Shown in pieces: positions 1-10,700 of a stretch of DNA of 64,000 bases. How positions within the stretch are numbered: the first letter of the stretch is position 1; the number at the start of each line of letters is the position of its first letter. The notes beneath the pieces are model-generated. The model worked only from the letters and a program-made list of their open reading frames with translations. It was not told the DNA's origin and ran no database searches. A program made the position numbers and the translations under genes. Source of the stretch: Opisthocomus hoazin (lineage: Eukaryota; Chordata; Aves; Opisthocomiformes; Opisthocomidae); contig NC_134443.1 of the NCBI RefSeq assembly GCF_030867145.1, positions 1,922,001-1,986,000 on the forward strand, in the 5' to 3' direction.

Positions 1-545
1 GTGTGGATGCCTGGAATGAGCCCTGTGTCACCTCCTGCGGGGACTCCCGCGCCGTGGTCTATGCACCACCTGTGGTCGTCACCTTCCCGGGCCCCATCCT
101 CAGCTCCTGCCCTCAGGAGAGCGTCGTGGGCACCGTGCTCCCATATCCCATTGGGGGGTATTCAGGGGGATTTGGCTCTATTGAATCAGGGGGCTCATTT
201 GGTTCTGGGGGTTCGTATGGAGGAAGCGGTTCATTTGGTGGCTCCTACGGAGGTGTCAGTTCCCTAGGATCAGGGGGCTTGTATGGAGGGGGTAGCTCAT
301 TTGGCTCTGGGAGCTCATACGGAGGAAGCAGGTCATATGGTTCTGGTTACAGAGGCAGAAGATCCTTCGGCTCCAGCTCCTATGGCGGGGGCTTTGGGGG
401 CTCCTGCAGAGGAGGCAGCTCCTACGGTGGGGGCTCCTACGGTGGGGGCTCCTACGGTGGGGGCTCCTACGGTGGGGGAAGCAGTGGGGGCTACTCCAGT
501 TACAGAAGGTTTGGTGGAGGAAGCTGTAGCTCCGGTTATTTCTGA
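1..545 (+). CDS. Beta-keratin (corneous beta-protein), Gly/Tyr/Ser-rich, 5' partial
   Basis: Structural protein of cornified epidermal cells; the central domain forms beta-sheet filaments and Gly/Cys-rich flanks cross-link. The window opens inside the coding exon, so the first residues are missing; 180 residues follow in frame 3 to TGA at 543-545. The first residues ([15 protein letters not shown]) and the core [18 protein letters not shown] are those of keratinocyte-type avian beta-keratins. From about residue 55 the chain is almost entirely [12 protein letters not shown]-type repeat, longer than usual for this class, including a perfect 15-bp tandem array. The C-terminus is [10 protein letters not shown] rather than the usual GSCGPC. 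A poly(A) signal lies about 190 bp downstream. Family assignment is firm; the exact subtype is inference. Confidence 0.93.
   Translation, partial: VDAWNEPCVTSCGDSRAVVYAPPVVVTFPGPILSSCPQESVVGTVLPYPIGGYSGGFGSIESGGSFGSGGSYGGSGSFGGSYGGVSSLGSGGLYGGGSSFGSGSSYGGSRSYGSGYRGRRSFGSSSYGGGFGGSCRGGSSYGGGSYGGGSYGGGSYGGGSSGGYSSYRRFGGGSCSSGYF
421..480 (+). repeat. 15-bp in-frame minisatellite in keratin tail
   Basis: Four adjacent copies of tcctacggtgggggc, the last differing at its end, encode repeated SYGGG. The array lies inside the coding exon and keeps frame, so copy-number change would lengthen or shorten the tail without a frameshift. Confidence 0.9.
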
Positions 546-734
546 AGAGGCAACGTCTCCTGCTCCAGCAGCCCTGGGCTGTGCTAACCTCGCAGGGGAA
601 GCTGCAGCCTGGTGATGTCCAAGCGATCGACTTTGCCGGCACGCGTGGAGCTGCATCGCTTCCCAAAGCCCTGGGAAATGTCCTCTGTGCTCTGTGTGTC
701 TGTCTTCAGCAAATGTATCTCGTGCTTCCCTGTC

Positions 735-740
735 ATTAAA
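735..740 (+). promoter_or_regulatory. Poly(A) signal ATTAAA of first beta-keratin gene
   Basis: ATTAAA lies about 190 bp after the stop and is followed by a pyrimidine-rich stretch (ctctctttgttttt). The same ATTAAA variant, followed by gctgctgcat-like sequence, ends the next keratin gene at 7720. Confidence 0.7.
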
Positions 741-3700
741 GCTCTGCTGCATTCAAACTCAACCCTCTCTTTGTTTTTAACTTGTAACTTGTGTTTTCAA
801 GTAATCTTCTGGCTAATTCAGCCCTGAGAAATCTGTGAGTATCCTGGAGGAGAATCAGGACGCTTTATTACACTAGAGTGTTTTGTTTGATAGGGGGAAC
901 ATAAATTTTGCGCCCCATCCTTTAGCGTTTGCCTGTAGTGTCACCTGGCATAGAATCAAACGCGTAAATCAGCTGATGCCTTCCTAGAAATATGACCTAG
1001 TGGCAGACACGCTGCTCTTGGAAGCAGAAACACACAGTATTAGTTTTAATTAATTGGAATGTAAGATTTCTTTCAGCTGAAGGGTTTTGGATTTTAGATT
1101 TTTTTTAAAGAAACACTGAATATTTAGATTTGTGTGCACACATGCCTTTCACCTCTCTCTTGACTTATTGCTCCCAGCTCCTCATAATTGTTATGAAGAT
1201 ATTTTCCCATAACAACATGACTTATCCTCATGAACCTGATTGGAGCGCTCTGCTGACTAACATGAAGCACGTGGTTGTGTCTGTGTAAGACCTAAACGTG
1301 AAGAAGAGAAAAGACAAAAGCAGAGGTACAAAAATCAGAAATATGATTTGCTGCTGCGTCTTCCATGCCTCTGAAGGTCTGGAAAGGCAAAGGAGAGAAA
1401 AGCAGGACAGAAGCAGTGAGTCCTCACAGATTTCACCTGCCCAGTGAAAGCAGCAGCGGCAGGAAGGGGAATCGCGGATCTCTACCCACATTTTAAGGTC
1501 AAGGGAAGAAACTTTTTCAATGCCAAAAGTAGTTACACTGGTTAACTTGAAGCTAGGTCTGCTGTGTATGTATGAACTGGAGACACAATTTTAATGTCGG
1601 TATAGACATAACTGTACAGTTTATTACATATTTTGTATAGCCTTCAATTACTCTTTTGTAATTTAATCCAAAATCTTGCAATACCTTCTTTTCTCCTGGT
1701 GTGTGTGCACATGAACTTTTCCTTCTCCACTATCCGTGCTGTTCTATCTACTGGAATGAAAATATGAAAGTAGCAGGTTTTGAGACTGGGTGCTGGAGCC
1801 ACACCATACCTGAAGTCACAACAGGTATTTTGTATCCTCGTGCTTACGGATTTTTTGGCCAGGACAGATCTTCTGGACCATAAGAACCAGAAAATATTAC
1901 GTAGTACTTTCTCTCTGTTCTGTAATTTTTCTTTAAACTGTCACACACCTTCTGACTGAACACCTACTTTTGATTTAAAGTCGGTAAGGAATCACTCATC
2001 TCTGCTAACTTATTGCCATGGTTAATTATAGTTTTAATTAAATGGTTGCACATTCTTCCTTCTCTAATTACAGTATTTCCTAATTAGAGAAATCCTTCCC
2101 ACCCCCCCACCCCCACCCCCCTGCAGTTACTTGCATTTGTTTTAAGTCTCCTCTTGGTCTTATTTCACAGAAACTATCCAGTACCTTTGATTTGTTTGTT
2201 TTAGAGAGGCTCATAAGAAGGAATATAAAATTGTAAAGCATTGCTTCAAGGAGCAAGGCAATAAAATCCCCTTTATTTAGTGGAAAAAAAACAGGGGATG
2301 AAGTCTTCATCTCACATTGCAACAAAGGCGACTGAGATTAGTTTTAGGGAAAAAAAAACCACCCCACCTTCCAGTTGCAGGGGCAGCTGGGTGCTAGCAG
2401 ATTAGTGAGACGATGGAATCCCAGTACTGGAACACTTTTAAGAACAGTTTAGACAAATGGTTTCCAGGAATAATTCAGGGCAACATATAACTTCGGCAAC
2501 CTCAGCAGTTCTCTTCCGCAATGATTTCCTATAATTCTGTTTTTTCCCAAATAATTATTTTTCTTTCAGCCCTTGGTAGTCCTCAGCACCCTTTTTGAAG
2601 CCTGTTTACTTTCTCAAGCAATTCGCATTAATTTAATTTACCTGTTCACAGCAGTGTTTGTTACTTCTCTAGTTTGAAGTCTGAAATCCTTTACCAACAG
2701 CGATTGTACAATTACTTCCTTATCACTGATTTTATACATGTAAATAAATAAAAGTATGTAAGAGAATAAACGCATACACGTATGCAAAAGTTGGGCTCGC
2801 TCACAAGCTCCCTCTGGAGCCGCTCTGGGTAAGGGAGCTCACACCAGGAGGGCGAGCGCGGCTCTTCCCGCAGCCCAGCTCCCGCCGGGAGGCTGCGTGG
2901 GAAAGAACTCCGAGTCAGAAACATAGCAAAGGATGAAGAGCCGAAGCTGGAAATGCCTCTTAGCCAGCCAAACGCAGGGCAAAAGCTGCAGCAGGATGCT
3001 GCCATGTGAGCAGGAGGAGTCATGGCCAAAACCAGCTGGCAGGGTTGGGGCTGCTGAAAGGAGCTGGAGATGAGTGCCAGCCACTCCACACTTCTCTAAA
3101 GCTGCCAGAGGCCGATGCGTCAGGCTGCGCCTGCAAGAACAGCACCTGACAGATACTATTCAAATCCTCTCTCCGTGGCCCGTCGCATCTCCCCCGCGTA
3201 GCTCCAGAACGGTGGGTAAAAGCCAGGTGTGCAGCTCTGGCTGGGCAACAGTTCTGGTTGTCACCCTGATCTTGGGACCTGCCAGCCCAAACAAAGTGCA
3301 CATGCCCACACCGAACAGTTCCTGGGTTTGTTTCCCCTCCCTCATTTCCATACATACATAACATTTTTGCTTATTAATATTGCAACTTCTATGCTACCAA
3401 TTATGTCTCGGAAGCAGAGTGATTTTGGAGGATCCTCTAGGCAAGAACACTTATTGGAGATGTTCTGAGGAAATGCTTTCAGATAGTTTTGCAAACACCC
3501 ACTAATGTTTTATACATGAAAAGTGTTGTGGTGTTATGATGTTAATAACAGGCTGCCAGTATTAAACTCCACAGTATTGAATCATAGCGTCACTTTAAAA
3601 TATATATGTCAGGGCCACCCATGTGACTCTCTGAATCAGGCAATGATAAACACCTTGGGAATTTGGATCCCTTTGGATTTTTTTGATTAAAAGCCAGCTC

Positions 3701-4865
3701 TGCATTTGGTATCCTAATCATACTATTTAAAACAAGTTGGCCAAATATTCACCTTTCCAAATCGGACCATATTTGCTGATTTAAATAGTATTATATCATC
3801 TGTGGGGGCTGGGTCTGTGCTTCAAACATGGCGTGAAAAGCTGCTTCATCACCGCAGGTCAAGTTGGGCACAAATCGGTGCTGTGACTCTTAGTCCTCTG
3901 TATTGCCGCAGCCCTTCCAAGCGATCTGAAATAAAGCAGTTGCCCCTCTTTTCCATGGCCCACCCGTATGTTAAATGGGGAGTGACCAGTTTTGCTGCTT
4001 TGCTGGAGTGTTGCTGACTTACCTTGGGTTTCCCGCAGCACTCCACACTCATAGGCATTTCTTTGATGCAGCTGTGACCATAACCACTGTGAAAGGGACT
4101 GGGGGGTAGAGTGATTTATTCCAAACCAGACTGCGCAATTCTGAGATCCCTCTGACCATCCCACTTTAACCAAAATGAGCTTTCTCCCCTCACTTTTCAT
4201 CCTGGGCTTGGCCAGGAATCGTCTTGCAGAGGAGGAGACCTTTCCTGCTCGGCCGGGGCTATGGCTGTCATGTCAAGTCCTTGCACTGTGATCTATTCTT
4301 GCCTGGGAAGAGACTTACAGATCAAATGAGGAGCCAGGCCACCACGGGCAATGCTGTGCTCTGCTAGGAGTGTCTCTGCAAGGCAATCCTGACACTACAG
4401 TCATGCAGTGACTGCAGTTTCTGTAAACACGTCCCAACAAGCTTTAAACTAGCAAGCACACTTGCTACTAATACTAGGTTAGGCACTTATGCGTTCTTGG
4501 AGGTCAGGATGTTAAGGAAGGAAAACAAACTCCCGTTTTCCAAGGAACTGCAAGGAGGAGTCCTGCAGAGCCTCTGACCAGCTGCAGCACTGGCAGGGCT
4601 CCCTGCACGCCGGAGTTCAGTCCTGCAGGCAGCCTTCACGCCGTCAGGGCTGCGAGAATGGGTTTGATGCTTAAAACCACGAAATGAAAGGAATCTGGCG
4701 ATGGGACTGCGCAAGTCACGTGCTGATGAGAATAGGGTAATCAACACAAAGAGTAAGCAAAACAATTACTGTAATTACATGTAAAATTTTCTTTGGGGAG
4801 TAATGGAACCTAATGCACAAATATGACGTTGTTTTCTTGCGTCAGCCTGGTGGTCCAGGCAGGTG
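741..4865. other. Intergenic spacer, no gene seen
   Basis: AT-rich spacer between the first and second keratin genes. Open frames are short and uncorroborated. A C-rich homopolymer tract lies near 2099-2122. I see no splice-framed exons, RNA gene or clear transposon. Confidence 0.6.
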
Positions 4866-4872
4866 TATAAAA
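4866..4872 (+). promoter_or_regulatory. TATA box and non-coding exon 1 of Cys-rich beta-keratin
   Basis: TATAAAA is followed by a short exon, start near 4897, ending cttctcctcggtgaactga at 4930, with donor GTAAGT at 4931. The exon end is nearly identical to that of the minus-strand keratin gene near 18.32 kb, which supports the assignment. The intron runs 4931-6800 and ends ccttgcag. Confidence 0.8.
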
Positions 4873-6820
4873 CCATTCATGATTCAGAAACCTTCCAGCA
4901 GGTCCTCTTGACTTCTCCTCGGTGAACTGAGTAAGTTGGATTCTGCTATAACTTCTTCTTCCTAAAAAAACCAAAAAGTATCATTTTTGAAATCTTTGTA
5001 TTTATTTCAGGGATGAATTTTGGATTAATATTCTGCGATTCTGTACAATATTCAGGAGTTTATTTTCATGAAAGAGTCATTTGCTAATTATTCATTCAGA
5101 GGCACGGTTGGATTGAGGTTTAAAAGTACATTTGAAATCTAGATAAGATTAAAGACATCTGCTTCCATTATTTTAAGAAAATTTAACACATATAGACTTT
5201 AGGTAGCCTTAAAATATCTTAGCCAGCAGTATACATCTGGCAGTGTTGTTCTGACCTTGTGGCTTCCAATTTTTATCTAATTTTGGATAGAGGTATCATG
5301 TGTAAATATTGAGATAGGCTGTGTAAATACCGACATGGTGACATAGCTTCAGACACCTTTCGGTCTGGAGCCAGCTATGAGGACCGAGGGTCTCTGTGGA
5401 TGTGGCCCTACCGGGTTCCTGGTCTGACTTTGGAAATGCCCCACCTGGGACCCTCTCGGGTACTCGCTGTCAGTCTGCATAGCTGGGGCTTTGTCAAGTC
5501 GTCTGTCAGTACAGCTGCTCAAACAAAATGGGAACCCAGAAAATATCTACTCAAGGTGTATGTTCCTTGAGAAGTTGCTTTGGGTGTTTTTGTTCTGTTT
5601 ATGCAAAGCGGTGGTCTTATGCAAAACATTCAACAGGCTGTGTAAGACTATAATATCTACCAAAAATATCTTGTACGAAATGTGATGTGTACAGGTCTGT
5701 TTTTCAGCCATCCGTTTTCTCTGGCTTTCTTTCTGCTGATGGATTTGTGGGTGAAGTCAAGAACATAGATTTAATAGATGGAGTAGAACGCAAGGATGGG
5801 AACCCGAAGAGAGTGTTTGGATTAGGGTTTAAAGTCAGGAGAAGCTGAGGTAAATAATGCATATTTTGGCACTGTATCTGAAACAACAAAAGAAAAAAAA
5901 AATCCAAGAAAAATTGCTTGAGTCAAACTCAGCCCCACCCAGGCTTTTCTAATACGCAGCTCAGGCAAAAAATAAACAATCGCCTTGGCTGAAAACAAAA
6001 TACTCCATTTAGTCTGAAACAACAGGTTAACTAGCTCCTTCATTTGGTGTTTTAATTTGAAACTTGGAGAAGTTTGAAATGATATCCTGAAATGCAGTTT
6101 TATAACATTTTCCAAATTATCTCCCCACACTTTCATTTATTTTGAAAGAACGCAAGAAGGTGTAGAATTCAGTCCAGGTTTGTGAACAGTTTTACTCCCT
6201 CTGAAATTTAAATTCAGGAGGCTTGCTGTCAGGTTTTTGCTGTGCTTCAGCTTTACCCTTGTGATCTTGCAAATGGCTCTTATTTGTTTAATTTTCCAAG
6301 TGAGCTTGATACTAATTATGCTGTATTAAAGCCACCTGTTACAAACTAACTGGACTAAAACCATAGTACTTGGTATCCGTGTAGGATCGACTCCCTCCAG
6401 TACAACATCGGGATTATATTCCTCTTTCTGCCTGTTTTCTGCTTAGCCCAGAGAATACGCAAATTCAGTACAGGAAAACCTCTCATGTCTTTTCCATGTC
6501 TGCAATGCTTGGTGCTGTGCTACCCTAATTTTACTGAACTCCACCTCTGGAGTCCAAATGACATAGAAGGAAGCAGACGTTATTTAAGCAGCAGCTCCAA
6601 AGAGGTTGTTTGGTGTCTGCAAGAAGAAATTGGGCTCTGAAAGGTCACAGAGAAGAAGAGCAAAGCAAAGCAGAACAGGATGGGTATTAACCCATCTACC
6701 AGCTTGTGTCTCTTCAGGGCTCACATTAGCTTCGTACATGTCTTGATCTTGTCCTACTGGCTCCTTTGGTTTTATATTTGTTTCTTCCCATACCTTGCAG
6801 ATCTACAGCACGGCTAAAAG

Positions 6821-7306
6821 ATGTCCTGCGAGAAAACTGTGTGTGCTGAGCCATGCTCTGTCCCGTGCGACGCGAAATGCCCCGAGCCCCGTGCCGCTGC
6901 CTGCAATGAGCCCTGTGTCATCGCCTGCCCAGACTCCCGCGTCATTATATTCCCACCTCCTGTGGTCGTGACCTTGCCAGGACCCATCCTCACCACCTAC
7001 CCGCAGGAAACTATTGTGGGCTCCACGGAGTCAGCCGAGCTGGCCGGCTCGTTAGAGTCGGCCGTGGGGATTGCTTCGGCGCAGAAGGGTGCTGAGTGCT
7101 TGGAGCCCTGCGTTGATCGGTGTGCGCCGCAGTTAGTGACGAAGTGCGAGCCGCAGTGCGTTCCAGCGTGTGCTCCTCAGTGTGTTCCACCGTGTGTTCC
7201 ACAGTGTGCACCTCCGTGCGCTCCCCCCTGCGCGCCGCAGTGCTCCTACACCTACTCCACCCACTGGAAGCATCCTTGCCAGAGGGGCTTCTGTAAGAAG
7301 ATCTAA
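6821..7306 (+). CDS. Cysteine-rich beta-keratin-like protein (161 aa)
   Basis: A complete single coding exon after acceptor ag at 6799-6800; ATG at 6821 fits because all complete genes in the cluster start about 20 bases into exon 2. The beta-core is present at about residues 45-64 but altered ([19 protein letters not shown]). The flanks are unusual: the N-terminus ([16 protein letters not shown]) and the last 70 residues are built of CxPxC-type units ([17 protein letters not shown]). I count 22 Cys in 161 residues, and the Gly/Tyr tail of other members is absent. The C-terminus is CQRGFCKKI. The Cys repeats resemble cysteine-rich cornified-envelope proteins of the epidermal differentiation complex, suggesting heavy disulfide cross-linking. 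Poly(A) signal ATTAAA at 7720-7725. Membership in the beta-keratin family is clear from the core; the tissue role is unknown. Confidence 0.88.
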   Translation: MSCEKTVCAEPCSVPCDAKCPEPRAAACNEPCVIACPDSRVIIFPPPVVVTLPGPILTTYPQETIVGSTESAELAGSLESAVGIASAQKGAECLEPCVDRCAPQLVTKCEPQCVPACAPQCVPPCVPQCAPPCAPPCAPQCSYTYSTHWKHPCQRGFCKKI

Positions 7307-7719
7307 TCAGTTTAAAACAAAGAATAGTCATGGGAAGAGAACAAGGAAAGAAGTGAAAAAATAGGGCATGCGATTTACAGGCTACCAGAGAGGGAAGCAC
7401 CCCTGAAAACCAGGACCCTACATTTAATTCCTATGTAGTGCTTTAGCTTAGATTAATGCTTTCTTTATTCTTGCAGCTTTGCATCTTATGTCTGTGCTTT
7501 TAACTTTCTCTACCCAGCTTGACATTGACCACGGTTTTAAAAGAAAGCACACTTAGGGATTTGAGTGTCAGACGCAGCAAGAGTGAGGGAAGGGAACATC
7601 TTGATGAACCGTGTCACGCTGGATTGGGTAATTGGTTTTAGCTTTTCTTGTCTCTAGAAATATGCTCTTTCTAGTCTGCATTATTCTTTCTGCAAATGTT
7701 TACTCCACTTGGCGTTTAC

Positions 7720-7725
7720 ATTAAA
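7720..7725 (+). promoter_or_regulatory. Poly(A) signal ATTAAA of Cys-rich beta-keratin
   Basis: ATTAAA about 415 bp after the stop codon, followed by atgctgctgcatcaaacc, similar to the sequence after the first gene's signal. Confidence 0.65.
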
Positions 7726-10700
7726 ATGCTGCTGCATCAAACCATTGGCCTACTGAATCTCCTTTTTCCTCTGCTACTTATTTGCAATGCTCTCTTGGTG
7801 ACACTCAGCCTTGTATAGAGGAACTGAAGAAGGCCTTGAGACTCCTTCTAGACCACTCAAAGCTTGATGCCCAGGTAAAATTAATGATTTGGTTCTGCTC
7901 TGCAGGCCCCTGTGTGAAGATGGGATGTCACTTGTATAATCCAGGCTGCAGTCTGGAAACCAGTGAGTAGAAGTCCTGTTCACAGAGCAATGTGGTTCTG
8001 CATTTTCCAGGTATACATCTCCAGATTATAACAAAAAGTGTATTTTTAGAGTGTCTGTTTCTAACTCACAGACAGTCTTATTTAGAGGCCTTCGTTTCTA
8101 TAAACAAACTGAACTGAGCCAGACTAAAGATGATCTTATTTCTGCATCCAAACTTTTCCAGTCTGCTTTTGCAAAGCACTGTTCTTCACATGTGAATGTT
8201 AACAGTTACGTGTGGACCTGGAGCACCGGTTTCTTACTTGCTCCTGGAGGTCCTGGTCAAAGCCCCGGGTACCTACGTCTCCCCAGCTGCTGCCAGCAGC
8301 GGATCGCTCTAGGCAGACGCCATTTAGGACATCAGGTGTGTCCTGCTCATGCCAAGCAATTTCAGATGCTGTTTTTATACTCAAGATTATGTTAATTTCA
8401 TTCTTCCGTAATGGCTACGTGTATGTGTTCGCTTGTGTAAGTCATGGTCTTTTGGTGCCTAGAAAATACCATGTCATTCTTGCAATTATACCCACCCAGA
8501 AATATCCCAAGACTTCCACAGAACAAAGGGAGTCAGGGTGCTTCACAAACACACACTGATGTATTACACATGTAAAGTGGTATGTTAATATAACGTTAAT
8601 AGTATATTATTTGGGTTACATTCCCCAGGACTCTGTAATAACCGATTTGGAAAAAAAGGTTGTGATTTCACAAAGGTTTATTTCCTCAGGATATTTTTTT
8701 CTAGTAAAATGATGATTTTTGCTATGAAGTTGTTTTTCTTTTCTTTTGTGATGATACCTTTCATATCAATGATCAAGACATAGGGCTGCTTTCAATCAGC
8801 CTGAGTTTAAGAGCGGGGGGGCCTCACAAAATACACTTGAACTCCTCAGCCCAGTAGCACCAGAAGTGTAAGATCACTGTCCAGGTGACCGCATTTTAAA
8901 ACAAGCTGGGTTCTTTAATGCTTAAAAAAAACCCAAAGCAGTTTTTATCCCTCTGTTGAGTCAAGTTTGGTAGTTCAAAGGGCTGAAACACCAACAGCCT
9001 AATAGTTTTTATTAGGGAAACCACTCAGATAGCTTGGGGCTTGACCAGGTTGCTATCAGGCTAGAAATGCTGCCGTGCATTCACAACTAGCAACGTTGGC
9101 CCCCCAGCTCCCCACCACAAACTCAACTAATCCTAGAGGTTAAACAAATCAGATGTCTGAGGAGAGAGGTAAACACGGGAAAACAGGAAAACCTAAGCAA
9201 TAAACCAGCTCCAGATAAACTGCCAAAGCTACCATTGCAAAGACACTTGGCAACAGCCAGGAACCCTTCTTCCAGTGGCTAGAAAGGTCTGATGGGACAA
9301 TCTGCAGATGTGTCCAGCAGAGGATTTGGAGGTTCCTCTTTATTCCCAGCTCCCTTCTCAGCCTGGGCAGGTATGATCTGGGACAGGCCGGTCTCTCCTG
9401 TGGGGACTGGCTGAGGTTGATGGGACTGCAGGACCCAGCTGGGATGCAGGTCTGGTTGCCCAGCTCCCTGCTGGGGCTGCTGCCCTCGTGTGGAATCAGC
9501 TCAGGCTGACTCAGACCCTGATGTGAAGGCAACTCAGCAGGGACTGCAAAACCTACCTGCAAGTCTAGATACTTGCTCCAGGCAACTCTAGGTACGTGCT
9601 CCCAGCCAGGGTCATCACAAACCAGCCATGAAAGTGGCCTGGGTTGGTGTCCAGAGTCCTTGCTGCCAATTGCATGCCCAAGAGAGCTGCTGGTATGCCA
9701 CGGCCTCTGCAAAGTCTCCATCAATGCCTCTTCAGAAAGATCAACCGGTGATAAGCTTGCACCAGGCCCTTCCTTTAATCTCTTTGCTGTTTACACCATG
9801 AGACAGCTCCAAGTCTGCTGCCTGTCAGTTTCCCAGCTGTTTTGCTTTTCGTTACCTTTTGTCATTGCTAATATTTTATGGAAAGTAGGTAGGTATTATG
9901 TCACTTTTTATAGAAAAGATAATTGCTGTCCTAAAGCTAAATGACTTGCTTCCATGGAGAAGCTTGGATTAGACTCAGCTGTTGCTATTTGAAATGTCTA
10001 ACATAAACTATAGTATTTCCTAAGCACCACAGCCAACTTCTGATGTTTGGCTGCCCTGATATAAATGAAATGACAGTTTTGGCCCAGCAGCAAGAAAAAG
10101 CTACACAAGGGGAGAAAAAAGGTGGTCGGGAGGAGAATTGATTCTTATTTACAGTTCAGGGGAACTCAGTAAGTGGCAAACTTTCAAAACAGCTTATTAA
10201 ATATGAAATATTTGGAAAGCCTAGGCCCTGTGGATCTGTGTGGGGCCCCAGAAAAGCCCCATGGGGTGAGTGTAGAAGCCTTCACCTTCCTGTCACTCCT
10301 CTTCAGCATTACCCGGCCCCAAGCAATGCACTTGGTTACCTGCACCGATGGTTATTCTTCAGAACAGCTATGATAAAATGCAATACAGAAGCCGGTACTG
10401 TGAAGGTATGAAAAAGATTGACAAGTATCAACAATTATTCTATTCTGAGCAAGCAACAGTTTCAAAGCAGTGAAGAATGTTTTACCGCGCATCTGGGCAA
10501 GCACAGTGCTCACAATGCCTTATCCCTCATCAAGATTTAATCTTTGCACATGAATCAGCCCTGCATGTCTGCAAGGCAATACTCTAGTTTCCAAAACTTG
10601 AGTCAGTAAGACATGCTAACCAACCAAAAGATACTATTTTGCAAAGGTAATGCATAGCAGGTAGATCCTCCCATGAGGCAAATTACTATTCCTTCCCCGT

